39,148 nucleotides of DNA from Clostridia bacterium. Lineage in GTDB: Bacteria; Bacillota; Clostridia; Oscillospirales; Acutalibacteraceae. The DNA is taken from assembly GCA_017524165.1 (NCBI GenBank), contig JAFWUH010000082.1, forward strand, positions 1-39,148, read 5' to 3'. The position numbers were made by a program, and so were the translations under genes. Under the pieces are notes generated by a model that worked only from the letters and a program-made list of their open reading frames with translations, did not search any database and had not been told where the DNA came from. How positions within the stretch are numbered: position 1 is the stretch's first letter; every line of letters begins with the position of its first letter. This document shows, in pieces, positions 15,157 to 23,913 of this stretch.

Positions 15157-16896
15157 TCATTTATTTTCTTCAAAAAGTTTTTTTGCCTGTTTTTCTAAGG
15201 ATAGATAATCCAATTTTCCGACAGTAGTGCGCGGCATCTCGTCCACAAAACGGAAGCCCAGCGGTTGCATGTATTCGGGCAAATCAGCCACACAAATATC
15301 TTGAATTTTTTGTTGCAATTCTGCTTGATTGCCGTTAAAATCGGCGTTTGTTTTCAGGAAAACAAACGGTAATTTTCCCTGCTTATGTTCCGGATCCTGC
15401 ACCGCAACAGCACAGACAGCCTCAATACCTTCCACAGATAAGATTTTATTCTCAATGATATAAGGGAAAATCTTGAATCCGTCATGACGGATAATGATAC
15501 GCTTAATGCGGTTGGCGATATAAACAAATCCTTCTTTATCCATTCTGCCGAGGTCACCGGTATGCACCCACATCTGACCGTCACGATGCTGACGAATCAC
15601 GGCGGCTGTTTCATTCGGCATACCGTAATAACCCATCATCATGGTCGGAGAACAGATACAAACCTCTCCCTCGGTTTCAAAACCGAGTTCTTCATCGGTA
15701 CCGGGTTTAAAGATGCCGACATTGGTCAGCACCATCGGGATGCCCACACTGCCGCGACGGTTATGGTTTTCAAAATTACGGGTGGCGGCAGCCATGACTT
15801 CGGTCATACCGTAGCCTTTACAAAGCGGGAACGGAACTTTATGAGCTTTGAAAAACTCATTGACAAGATCCTCATCCAAAGCGGAAATGCCGTCACCGCC
15901 GCAACCGGTGGTAATCAAAAAGGGCATTTTGGCATTCTTTAATTTTTTATCCGTCAGCATATTTTGATAATGCATGGGAACGCCAGCAGTATGTTCCGCC
16001 CGGTATTTCATCAGTAAACGACCGAATTTTTTCGGGTCAAATTGCGGAATCAAAATAATTTCCATTCCCGACGACAATGGTGCGTGAATGCCGAGCCCGT
16101 AACCGTAGGCAATAAAAGGAGGCATTACATTCAAAAACCGTTGCCCCGGTTCGCCGCCGGTTTTGAACAGATACTGCAAAGCCAGCGAGTTTACGGCGCG
16201 GTCTCCCAACAAAACACCTTTCGGTTTACCGGTCGTGCCGCCGGTGTGCATAATCACTATAGCGCGGTCAGGACTATAAGGAACCGGTTCCACCGGCGAT
16301 GCTCCTTGTGCCGATTGAATGAAATCATGCCAAGACAACACATTACTTTGGTATTTCGGCTTTTTTTCTTTCAAACCGTAAGCAAATTTCTTTACCGGCG
16401 GTAATGAGTCGGCCGGAGAAATGACAATGACATGTTCGACTTCGGTACCTTCAACCGCTTTTTTAATTTTATCATAAACAACACTTAAGGCGACGACAAC
16501 TTTGGAATGAACTTCCTCAATGTATTCGCGCAATCCGTGTGAACTGGTGCGCGGATCTGCCATGTTCAAAGTTACGCCTAACATGTCCAACGCATAAAAG
16601 GAATAAACGGTTTCCGGCGTCATGACCGAGCAAACGGTAACAATATCGCCCGCTTTCAAGCCGAGCTTTTGATAAGCCTTTGCGGTTAAATCCACATTCT
16701 TTTTCAATTCACCGTAGGTGATTTTGGTACCGAAATAGTTTAACGCAATGTGATGGTCTAAACCGACGGTTTTCCGTTGAATATACTCGTATACCGTACA
16801 TTCTGCGTCTTTCGGTGAAGGGATGTCCGACCCCCAAAAACCCATCCATGGTTTTTGTGCTGTGGGCAAAGCCTCACTTGATACAGCTTGTGACAA
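15157..16896 (-). CDS. Acyl-adenylating enzyme (AMP-dependent synthetase/ligase, ANL superfamily)
   Basis: This 579-residue enzyme activates a carboxylate, probably a fatty acid, with ATP to an acyl-adenylate. Visible core motifs are A3 HTGGTTGKPKG (217-227), A5 GYGMTEVMAAATRNF, A7 WVHTGDLGRMDKEGFVYIANR, the KIFPYIIEN hinge region, and A10 PRTTVGKLDYLSL with catalytic Lys561. No carrier or thioesterase domain is fused. The start is TTG at 16896, supported by AGGGGG 7 nt upstream. A consensus promoter lies further upstream. The SGNH gene follows after 16 bp, so the two are cotranscribed. Whether it is a CoA ligase or loads a carrier protein cannot be decided here. The MMPL exporter next door suggests a lipid pathway, by inference. 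Confidence 0.88.
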   Translation of the reverse strand: MSQAVSSEALPTAQKPWMGFWGSDIPSPKDAECTVYEYIQRKTVGLDHHIALNYFGTKITYGELKKNVDLTAKAYQKLGLKAGDIVTVCSVMTPETVYSFYALDMLGVTLNMADPRTSSHGLREYIEEVHSKVVVALSVVYDKIKKAVEGTEVEHVIVISPADSLPPVKKFAYGLKEKKPKYQSNVLSWHDFIQSAQGASPVEPVPYSPDRAIVIMHTGGTTGKPKGVLLGDRAVNSLALQYLFKTGGEPGQRFLNVMPPFIAYGYGLGIHAPLSSGMEIILIPQFDPKKFGRLLMKYRAEHTAGVPMHYQNMLTDKKLKNAKMPFLITTGCGGDGISALDEDLVNEFFKAHKVPFPLCKGYGMTEVMAAATRNFENHNRRGSVGIPMVLTNVGIFKPGTDEELGFETEGEVCICSPTMMMGYYGMPNETAAVIRQHRDGQMWVHTGDLGRMDKEGFVYIANRIKRIIIRHDGFKIFPYIIENKILSVEGIEAVCAVAVQDPEHKQGKLPFVFLKTNADFNGNQAELQQKIQDICVADLPEYMQPLGFRFVDEMPRTTVGKLDYLSLEKQAKKLFEENK

Positions 16897-16931
16897 AAAA
16901 GAACCCCCTAAATGTAAAAAAATCCATTTTC

Positions 16932-16960
16932 ATTATATTTTTTAATGTCTTTAAAGTCAA
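16932..16960 (-). promoter_or_regulatory. Consensus sigma-A promoter of the acyl-ligase operon
   Basis: On the minus strand TTGACT (16960-16955) and TATAAT (16937-16932) are separated by exactly 17 bp. The start codon is about 36 bp downstream. Confidence 0.85.
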
Positions 16961-17047
16961 GCATTTTCCCGCAAAGTATATAATACATTTTTATCAAAAT
17001 ATATAATCATTTTCAGCAAAATATCTAACAAATTTATCCTATGTGCG

Positions 17048-17074
17048 TAATCATTGCGAATAGCGTGTGTTGCA
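17048..17074. repeat. 27-bp IS-end-like repeat, copy 2 (solo)
   Basis: It matches 12393-12419 with two substitutions and the same orientation, but no transposase is attached. It abuts the T-tract of the terminator at 17077-17108, as copy 1 abuts another terminator. Confidence 0.65.
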
Positions 17075-17076
17075 AA

Positions 17077-17108
17077 AAAGAGATGACGGGAAAAGCCGCC
17101 ATCTCTTT
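17077..17108 (-). terminator. Intrinsic terminator of the MMPL/Pip operon
   Basis: On the minus strand AAAGAGATG pairs with CATCTCTTT, extended by CGG/CCG after one mismatch. It is followed by TTTTTT and lies 15 bp after the stop of the Pip-like gene. Confidence 0.88.
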
Positions 17109-17122
17109 AGATCAATTCAACA

Positions 17123-18949
17123 TCAATACAAACCGAAAAGTCTTAAAAGCTTTTGCCAGAAATTGAGTTTTTCCTTCTTTTCGACCTGCACCTGATTTCT
17201 TTCAGGAGCAATTTCATTGGTCTGCATAACAAATTGCAAGGAAGTAATATTGGTATTATCGGATGAAACAAAGGAGACCGGCGTAGTATTCCCGGAAATT
17301 GCCTGTGCAATTTCCGCGCCGTTATTTGCCGCGGAGCCATCAGCGCTACCGCCGAGTGTGTTGACGCCCTGTTGAAGTTCATTGATACCGTCGGATAATT
17401 TTTGAGCACCGTCCTTTACTTCGCCGACTGATTTCGTATAGGTTTGAAGACCGGAAACAAAAACGCCGTAATCGTCCAACATCCCTTTGAGTCGGACAAT
17501 ACTGTCAACACCGTTGGCTACATTAGAAAGCGAGCCGGCAATTTCATTGGCAAATTCTTGGGATTTCAGGACTTTATCAATATAAGCGCTTTCAATCTGT
17601 TTCTTTTGTGAGGTTGACAATTGATTTACCGCACCGGCTTTGATTTGTGCTTTCTCGTCATCGGTCAACGAATTGACGGCGGCGTCCATCGCATCCGCCT
17701 TTTGCGACGGTGTCATGGCTGCAACCATGGTTTCAACAGTCCTTTGACCGAGGGCGCTGTTCACATAGCCTGCCGCCTGTTCTGCCGACATACCCAGCAG
17801 GCGAAGATTTTGCGTCAGCAATTGTGCGCAAACCTTTGTATAAACCATGTTGCTTTGAGAATTAAGATAAGTTCGGTAAACTTCATCCGCGATGGAGTCG
17901 ATATAACCGGCGTAAACTTCGTTGGCTTTTGCCGCGACTTCCTGTTTGACCTTGGCGACACCGGTATTATAGGCATTCTGATACGAACCGTTTTTATCCA
18001 GTGTGTTCAGCAAATCCCCCAGCACTTTGGCATAGGTCGAGGGGGTCAGTTTGATCGGCGACATGCCGTTCTTTTGCAGTTCGGCATTGATCTGTGAAGC
18101 GGCGGCGTCACACATACCGGCATAAGCGGTATTGGCACCGTTCACAAGGTCTTTATTTTTGGCAACGATGTCCGTTAACCCGCCCGTCAGGGCTTTGCTG
18201 CCGGCGTCGAGCGTGGAAATACCGCCCGTCAAGGAGGAAATTCCGGAAAGCAGTTCCTCGGCGATGCCTAAATTCATCCGAACACCGTTTACGGCAATCG
18301 GATTCATTTTAAAGTTTTTTACTTCGGTCGAGATGGAAAATTTTGCACCTTCGCCGGGTAAAATGGTATAGGTCAACTGTTTGTCGTTACCGACATTGAC
18401 AATCGTTGCGCCGTCGGCAACGATATTACTGCAGATGCCGGTATCCAGTGTTACCACGGTTTGTAATGCCTGATCTTCAAAGAAATTACCCGCGCATGCT
18501 TCGTTTTTGGTGATCTCGATCATGATGGCAAGCAGACCGCTTTTCCCGGCAAGTTTATCTGCCGGCGTTTCTTTCCCGTTCAGGTAATAACGGATAGCAA
18601 TGTTCCACGGAATAACAGTGCTGTCCAATTTCCCTTCGTAATAAAGCTTACCGGCTTTCGCGTCGATCGTAACGGTCGAGTCGTTATCGTAGTGGATTTC
18701 ATCGGTTGTGGTCATATTCCGCAACTTGGTATATTTCCCGTAATCAATGATTTTTCCGTCAGCATTTAAATCAAAAATATTGACCACATTGATTTCCTTG
18801 ACCGAACCGTCACCGTTTAAATTCACATATACTACTTCTTCTTTGGTCGTGTTTTCGGGTCGATCGGCACCGACACTCACCATACAGCCAACCCCGAGTA
18901 AGACCGCGGCCATGATAACCGCCATGATTTTATAAACGCGTTTCATCAT
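17123..18949 (-). CDS. YhgE/Pip-like secreted heptad-repeat protein, MMPL partner
   Basis: This 608-residue protein has an N-terminal signal or anchor (VYKIMAVIMAAVLLGVGCM). The middle beta-rich part is followed by the LxxG-type heptads characteristic of the YhgE/Pip family: ISSLTGGISTLDAGSKALTG near 240 and VKDGAQKLSDGINELQQGV near 525. A long helical, Ala/Gln-rich stretch lies between them, probably a coiled coil. It ends in an amphipathic NFWQKLLRLFGLY rather than the usual multi-helix membrane domain, so it is shorter than classical Pip proteins. The start ATG overlaps the stop of the MMPL gene (ATGA). This coupling implies a complex in which the protein forms an extracytoplasmic extension of the transporter. 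Its role in lipid or cell-wall export is inference. Confidence 0.75.
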   Translation of the reverse strand: MMKRVYKIMAVIMAAVLLGVGCMVSVGADRPENTTKEEVVYVNLNGDGSVKEINVVNIFDLNADGKIIDYGKYTKLRNMTTTDEIHYDNDSTVTIDAKAGKLYYEGKLDSTVIPWNIAIRYYLNGKETPADKLAGKSGLLAIMIEITKNEACAGNFFEDQALQTVVTLDTGICSNIVADGATIVNVGNDKQLTYTILPGEGAKFSISTEVKNFKMNPIAVNGVRMNLGIAEELLSGISSLTGGISTLDAGSKALTGGLTDIVAKNKDLVNGANTAYAGMCDAAASQINAELQKNGMSPIKLTPSTYAKVLGDLLNTLDKNGSYQNAYNTGVAKVKQEVAAKANEVYAGYIDSIADEVYRTYLNSQSNMVYTKVCAQLLTQNLRLLGMSAEQAAGYVNSALGQRTVETMVAAMTPSQKADAMDAAVNSLTDDEKAQIKAGAVNQLSTSQKKQIESAYIDKVLKSQEFANEIAGSLSNVANGVDSIVRLKGMLDDYGVFVSGLQTYTKSVGEVKDGAQKLSDGINELQQGVNTLGGSADGSAANNGAEIAQAISGNTTPVSFVSSDNTNITSLQFVMQTNEIAPERNQVQVEKKEKLNFWQKLLRLFGLY

Positions 18950-21003
18950 TTCACAGGATTCTCCTTTGCTTGTTTTTTGGGAATAACAATTCGGTCAAAA
19001 AGATATAACAGACCGGGACAGACGAACAGAACGATTATCAGCGAGAGCAAAGCACCGCGCCCGATAAACAATCCGAGTTGAGCAATGATCTGGTTGGAAG
19101 AGAACCAGCTTAACAACAGACCGACGATGGTCAACACACTTCCCGAGGTCATGATTGATACAAAAACATCGGAAACGGTTTTGATAACAGCGTCTTTTTT
19201 ATCCATAACCGTTCGGTTTTCGCGATAACGGTCGGTCAGCAAAATGGCGTAGTCAACAGTGGCTCCCAACTGAACCGAGCTGATAATCAAATATGCCAGG
19301 TAATAGACCGGCGAATCCATGAAGTACGGGATGGCAAGGTTCAGCCAAATGGCAGTTTCAATGGATAGTACCAAAATAATGGGTAATGACAGCGACCGCA
19401 TGGCAAACAGCAGTACCAGGAAGATTGCAAGCACGGCAATCGTATTTACCCGAACCATATCGCTTTCAATCGTTGTCTTTAAGTCGTATGTACCGACACC
19501 CTCTCCGGCAAGGTAGGCTTTGCCGGGATAGCAGTTGTCCGCAATCTGTCGAATTTGTTTCACCAAGGCAAAGGTTTCTTCTCCCTCGCTCGGAACCGAT
19601 ACCGACAGCACCATCCGACTGTAATTTTCTCCTTCCAGTTGAGAAAGAATACTTTTGCTCAGGTAGGCGGAAGGAATCTCGGCGCCGGCTGTATTGACAT
19701 AGGAAATGATGCCGGAAATCTGCGGCAGATTATCCAAATCGGAAACCAACGCCTTTTCCATAGCGGTATTCCCTTTCGGTACCAGCAACACATAGTTATC
19801 ATTTTGACCGAACACCGTTTCGATTTGCGCCATGTCATGTCCAACCTGTGAGTGCTCGTCAAAGATTTTAGAAGAGCCATAGAGATAACTGTTGGAATGT
19901 GCGCCCAACAAGGACGGAATCAACACAACGGCAAAAACTATGACGGCAGGAATGATGATTTTATGAACAAATTTGCCCAATCCCGTAAATTTCGGTAACA
20001 GAGGACGGTGTTCAAGCTTTTCAATCCATTTATAAGTGCAGAGGATCAGCGCCGGGACAAAAACAAATACCGTAATCAGGCTGATTGCAACGCCCTTTGC
20101 TAAAACGATACCTAAATCCGCTCCCAATTTAAACCGCATTAATACGAGCGCCAGAAAACCGATCACGGTAGTCAGTCCGCTCGACAGAATGGAAGAGGTG
20201 GATTTGCACAGAGCTTCCACCATAGCGTCCCGAACATTATCGTGATGCGTGCGACACTCTTTAAAACGGTGTAGGAGGAAGACCGAGTAATCTAAAGATA
20301 CCGCCAACTGCAAAACGCTTCCCGCCGCGTTGGTGATAAACGAAATTTCACCAAAGAAAGAGTTGGTGCCGTTATTGAGAAGAACCGCAACCCCCAATCC
20401 GAGCATCACGATGATGGCATCCATCCATGAAGTGCAGGTGATCATCAACACCACAAACACAAAAAGTACCGAAATCGCCGAAATATATATCATTTCGGTC
20501 AGGGTATTCTCGGTTGCCGCCGCAATAGATACGGCACTGCCGGACATGGCGTTATCTTTTCCGATGACTTTACGGATTTGCTTGACCGCATCCAAACGGT
20601 GAGATTCCTCTAAAGTGACCGAAAGCAACGCATTCCCGTCTTTGTAATAGGTTTCAACCGTATCGGTGTCCAGCGCAGACAGCGGAAGACGGATATCGAT
20701 GGCATCATCCAGCCATGTTACTGCTGTGACGCCCTCAATAGCGCTGATTTTTCCTTTAAGTTCCAATACCTGCGGAATGGTCACATCGGAAACCATGATT
20801 CGCGCATTGGGTATTCCGTCGGAAAATTCCTTTTGCATTACTTCCAGTGAAATGGTCGATGCCGTTCCGTCGGGCAGGTAGTTATTAATATCATAATTAA
20901 CGGATACGATCCGGCTGAGAAAAGCCGCAACCACACATAAAACGGCAAAAATAATTAAAATGGTTTTTTTATATTTCGTCAGACCGTAATAAAAACGCTC
21001 CAT
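18946..21003 (-). CDS. MMPL-family RND transporter
   Basis: This 685-residue protein shows the duplicated RND layout. The first membrane helix (about 12-32) is followed by an extracytoplasmic domain (about 33-165), then helices 2-6, a helix near 345 starting the second half, a second external domain (about 365-500) and five final helices. Family signatures are QLAVSLDYSVFLLHRFKE in the first half and QLGATVDYAILLTDRYRE in the second, each with the proton-relay Asp-Tyr in TM4 or its equivalent. MMPL proteins export lipids or lipid-like molecules in actinobacteria and Firmicutes. It is the first gene of a two-gene operon with the Pip-like partner and has a perfect consensus promoter. The substrate is not known. 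The neighbouring acyl-adenylating enzyme and SGNH hydrolase make a lipid plausible. Confidence 0.9.
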   Translation of the reverse strand: MERFYYGLTKYKKTILIIFAVLCVVAAFLSRIVSVNYDINNYLPDGTASTISLEVMQKEFSDGIPNARIMVSDVTIPQVLELKGKISAIEGVTAVTWLDDAIDIRLPLSALDTDTVETYYKDGNALLSVTLEESHRLDAVKQIRKVIGKDNAMSGSAVSIAAATENTLTEMIYISAISVLFVFVVLMITCTSWMDAIIVMLGLGVAVLLNNGTNSFFGEISFITNAAGSVLQLAVSLDYSVFLLHRFKECRTHHDNVRDAMVEALCKSTSSILSSGLTTVIGFLALVLMRFKLGADLGIVLAKGVAISLITVFVFVPALILCTYKWIEKLEHRPLLPKFTGLGKFVHKIIIPAVIVFAVVLIPSLLGAHSNSYLYGSSKIFDEHSQVGHDMAQIETVFGQNDNYVLLVPKGNTAMEKALVSDLDNLPQISGIISYVNTAGAEIPSAYLSKSILSQLEGENYSRMVLSVSVPSEGEETFALVKQIRQIADNCYPGKAYLAGEGVGTYDLKTTIESDMVRVNTIAVLAIFLVLLFAMRSLSLPIILVLSIETAIWLNLAIPYFMDSPVYYLAYLIISSVQLGATVDYAILLTDRYRENRTVMDKKDAVIKTVSDVFVSIMTSGSVLTIVGLLLSWFSSNQIIAQLGLFIGRGALLSLIIVLFVCPGLLYLFDRIVIPKKQAKENPVK

Positions 21004-21047
21004 GCCCTAATCACTCCCTTTTTTATTATATAATGTTATAAAATCAT

Positions 21048-21076
21048 ATTATATCATTGCTGTTTTTTCGTGTCAA
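21048..21076 (-). promoter_or_regulatory. Perfect consensus sigma-A promoter of the MMPL/Pip operon
   Basis: On the minus strand TTGACA (21076-21071) and TATAAT (21053-21048) are separated by 17 bp, about 45 bp before the ATG at 21003. Confidence 0.9.
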
Positions 21077-21081
21077 GCAGT

Positions 21082-21097
21082 TGAAAGTTAATTTCCA
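21082..21097. repeat. 16-bp direct repeat flanking the MFS gene, copy 1
   Basis: TGAAAGTTAATTTCCA occurs here and, identically and in the same orientation, at 22844-22859. The bases after it remain similar for several positions. Confidence 0.65.
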
Positions 21098-21421
21098 AGG
21101 TTTGATTTGTATAAGCGTCAATGATAAGTGAACCGCAACAAGGACAAAACGAAGCACAAAAACAGGACAGGGTCCGATCCCCTGTCCTGCATAAAAAAAT
21201 TAAATTGATCAAAAACGATCACGCCTTAAATGATATCCAGAATTCAAATTTGAAGGGTGATTCTGTTTATATTTACATCCAGTTTTCCCGCTTTCCGCAT
21301 CATAGCGTTCTTTCGCGGCGTATGTCATTATATCCGACTCTCTGAGCATAACCTCAATTGATTTTTTCCTTCTGCGGAACAACTGTAACCTATCATGTTA
21401 TATGCCAAGCACGCGTCTTGG
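21098..21421. other. Intergenic stretch with no supported gene
   Basis: Apart from the palindrome at 21163-21189, no convincing coding frame, RNA gene or riboswitch is visible. A 74-codon frame on the plus strand has no ribosome binding site and crosses the palindrome. Confidence 0.6.
21163..21189. repeat. GGACAGGG...CCCTGTCC palindromic element, third copy
   Basis: CAGGACAGGG and CCCTGTCCTG form a 10-bp perfect inverted repeat around TCCGATC. The arms match those at 1320-1344 while the centre differs. Confidence 0.75.
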
Positions 21422-21424
21422 ATA

Positions 21425-21454
21425 AAAAATCCCGTACTGTCGTGCAGGATTTTT
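21425..21454 (-). terminator. Intrinsic terminator downstream of the MFS gene
   Basis: On the minus strand AAAAATCC and GGATTTTT pair around a 14-nt loop and are followed by further T residues. It lies about 58 bp after the stop. Confidence 0.6.
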
Positions 21455-21512
21455 GGGATTAACAGACGAAATAGCCCAATGAATATGCTTTGCACGACAA
21501 ACAGGAATTTGT

Positions 21513-22715
21513 CTATGTCTTTCTTTCCGCCGTTCTCTGATTCATTCTCCTCGCCAAAATGACGCAGATGATCAACACCAGCGGAAAGCCGATGCCCGCA
21601 AGAACGCCCGATTGAAGGTTGTTGCCGGACAGTTCGGAAACATTGCCGACGATGGCGGGTCCTACAGTACCGCCGATGTCACCCGCCAAAGCAAGAAAAG
21701 CAAACATGGCCGTTCCTCCGGTCGGTATCGCCTTCGACGATATGCTGATCGATCCCGGCCACATGACACCTACAGAAAAGCCGCATGTCATACATCCAAT
21801 AAGCCCCATAACAGGGATTTTTGCGAGCGCCGTCAGAAGATAACTTGCAAAACACAGCAATCCCGATATTATCATAAATTTGCCAAGGTCAATTTTCTCT
21901 CCGAACTTACCGTAAAGCACTCTGGCAAGACCCATAAATACCGCAAATCCGCAGGGACCGGCAAGATCTCCCCACACCTTTGGAACTTGCAGTGCCGACT
22001 CAACAAAAGCGGACGCCCACTGCGCCATCGTCACCTCGGACGCTCCCGCACAGATCATTAGAATAATGAACACCCAGAATTTCTTCATTTTCAAAAGCCG
22101 CCCAGTCTTCATACCTTTGCCATGTTCAACGATAGGTTCTATCGGACATGTAGCAAAATTGGAAATGTTGAAGAGCGGTATCAGCGCCCATAAGCAGGCA
22201 AGAACTCGCCAGTTTGCTGTTCCGAAGGCGTAGAAAAAGAGGGTGGATCCTACAATGACGCCGACCGCCCCCCAGCAATAGAACGAATGAAGCAAACTCA
22301 TCATTTTTGATTTGTTCTCAAAAGGACATGCCTCGATGATCGGACTGCACAGAACTTCAATCAGACCGCTGCCGACAGCGTAGATCGCAACGCAGATCAG
22401 AATTCCGATGAGGCGGGAAGAAAACCATTCGGGAACGAAGGCAAGTCCCGCAAGACCTGCAGCAGAAGTGATCTCAGAAACTACTATACAAACTCTGTAT
22501 CCTATCTTATCCGACGCTTTCACGCACGCGAAATCGACGATAAGCTGTGTTACATAGAAAACTATGGGTATCAGGGCGAGTTCTGAAAACGGCAATCCGT
22601 ACGATTTATGAAAATTCAAAAAGAGAAGAGGTGCAAAATTTGCTGAGATAGCTTGCGTTATAAAACCGAGATAGCAGGCGAATTTCGTTTTACCGTATTT
22701 TTTTGTATCGTTCAT
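21513..22715 (-). CDS. MFS transporter
   Basis: This 400-residue protein of about 12 membrane helices has two six-helix halves separated by a short cytoplasmic loop near 195-205 (EHGKGMKTGRLLKMKKFW). The loop 2-3 signature is kept in weak form (SDKIGYRVCIV). MSLLHSFYCWGAVGVIVGS in helix 5 and WPGSISISSKAIPTGGTAMFAF in the second half resemble the sugar/FucP-like branch of the major facilitator superfamily. The substrate cannot be assigned. A GGAGG lies 13 nt before the ATG, which is rather far. It is transcribed alone and lies between two exact 16-bp direct repeats, which suggests a recent arrival as a unit. Confidence 0.85.
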   Translation of the reverse strand: MNDTKKYGKTKFACYLGFITQAISANFAPLLFLNFHKSYGLPFSELALIPIVFYVTQLIVDFACVKASDKIGYRVCIVVSEITSAAGLAGLAFVPEWFSSRLIGILICVAIYAVGSGLIEVLCSPIIEACPFENKSKMMSLLHSFYCWGAVGVIVGSTLFFYAFGTANWRVLACLWALIPLFNISNFATCPIEPIVEHGKGMKTGRLLKMKKFWVFIILMICAGASEVTMAQWASAFVESALQVPKVWGDLAGPCGFAVFMGLARVLYGKFGEKIDLGKFMIISGLLCFASYLLTALAKIPVMGLIGCMTCGFSVGVMWPGSISISSKAIPTGGTAMFAFLALAGDIGGTVGPAIVGNVSELSGNNLQSGVLAGIGFPLVLIICVILARRMNQRTAERKT

Positions 22716-22843
22716 TCGGTTTTTCGAGCCTCCATATTATCACGCTGATTCTCGGCTTTTTGGGATCGTTATGATTTCGTCAAATTCCGATTTGTCGAGT
22801 TTATTTTAAATGTTATAGCACAAAAGCATGTGATTTTTAATTC

Positions 22844-22859
22844 TGAAAGTTAATTTCCA
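22844..22859. repeat. 16-bp direct repeat flanking the MFS gene, copy 2
   Basis: It is identical to 21082-21097 (TGAAAGTTAATTTCCA). The rest of the 247-bp gap 22716-22962 contains only AT-rich DNA and a weak GCCC/GGGC hairpin near 22910 that might end the glycosyltransferase operon. Confidence 0.65.
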
Positions 22860-22962
22860 GGATTTAAATAATAAAAAAATTCCATTTTCTGACAGAAAAG
22901 TTATTCAAGCCCCATCGGGCGTCAACATATCCTTTCCGAAATCACAGAAGTGTTTTGGGCGC

Positions 22963-23913
22963 TCATTCCCGCTTCAGCGCGTAACTCAAATCACCGAGCC
23001 ATACGCGGATACCGTTTCCTTTATAGTAACGGTTATACTGCGACATTTTAAAAAAAAGCGCTATCCATCGAAAAAGATTCCCGGTTTCCAAAAAACGGAG
23101 TCTCTTTTTTTCAAAGGCGATAAAAGACTCAAATTCTTTCTGAAGCGGTGGCAACGCTACCAAACCGGCTACATACTGATGTCCCTCGATAGATTCCCGC
23201 AATCCTTTTTTTCGCTTTTCCAGACGGCGAACCCTTGTCTTCCGGCTCATGGATGACAGCGTGACATTATCTCCATGGTAACGGTATTCCGCCAAAACGG
23301 TATTCAAAATACCCGTACCGCCTTGCAGGGTGCCCAAAATGGAAATCAACCAGTCATGCGATAAAAGGCTTTGCAAATCAATCGGTCGAAGCACTTCTTT
23401 CAACTTTTTCCGAAAGCAGAGCGAAAAACCGCGAATATAAGAGCAACCAATCATGCTTTCGGTGGTCGTCATTTCCAGCGAGTCGTCATAAACCGTTCCC
23501 AAATAGGTCACGCCCGAATCAGGGATCGGATTGGATTCGGCGTCAATGACCCCGTAGCGGGAGGAAAGTACCGCCAAATCCGGATGTTCCGCCAGGCATG
23601 CCATCATTTTTTCGACCTTATCGGGATGCCAAACATCGTCCTGATCCGCCAAAAAAATCACATCACCCTGACATTCCTCGATCGCATCATAAAAATTATA
23701 GCAGTAACCGCGGTTTTCGTCATGCAGTTGCACCCGCCATCCGGTCAAGTTGTTTTCGGCAATAAAAGAACGGCAGATTTCAACCGTTTGATCGGTGGAA
23801 CAGTCATCCCCGATAATCACCTCATCCACCGGCACGGTTTGACAGCGAATGCTTTCCAATTGTTCCAATATAAACCGTTCGCCGTTATAAGCGGCAATGG
23901 CAACCGAAATCAT
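22963..23913 (-). CDS. GT2-family glycosyltransferase, rhamnosyltransferase-like
   Basis: This 316-residue GT-A enzyme begins with SVAIAAYNGERFILEQLESI. It has VIIGDDCSTDQT for nucleotide binding, the metal-binding LADQDDVWHPDKV near 90-103, and a putative catalytic LLSHDWLISILG near 185. The C-terminal 110 residues are basic and helical and may contact the membrane. The LADQDDVW variant is common in rhamnosyltransferases of surface polysaccharide clusters. This fits the rmlA gene two genes upstream, but the sugar is inference. The start overlaps the stop of the preceding glycosyltransferase by 4 bp. It ends the operon, and no strong terminator is visible. Confidence 0.88.
   Translation of the reverse strand: MISVAIAAYNGERFILEQLESIRCQTVPVDEVIIGDDCSTDQTVEICRSFIAENNLTGWRVQLHDENRGYCYNFYDAIEECQGDVIFLADQDDVWHPDKVEKMMACLAEHPDLAVLSSRYGVIDAESNPIPDSGVTYLGTVYDDSLEMTTTESMIGCSYIRGFSLCFRKKLKEVLRPIDLQSLLSHDWLISILGTLQGGTGILNTVLAEYRYHGDNVTLSSMSRKTRVRRLEKRKKGLRESIEGHQYVAGLVALPPLQKEFESFIAFEKKRLRFLETGNLFRWIALFFKMSQYNRYYKGNGIRVWLGDLSYALKRE

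Noticed and set aside
18890-18949. Possible lipoprotein box (GVGC) in the Pip-like protein
   Set aside because: The -3 position is Gly rather than Leu, Val or a similar residue. An ordinary signal peptide or anchor is at least as likely, so lipidation is not claimed.
21121-21345. Plus-strand frame of 74 codons in the gap next to the MMPL gene
   Set aside because: It has no ribosome binding site and crosses the palindromic element, and the product has no recognisable features.
22895-22925. Weak GCCC/GGGC hairpin after the last glycosyltransferase gene
   Set aside because: The stem is only 4 bp and no proper T-tract follows, so it was not listed as a terminator.
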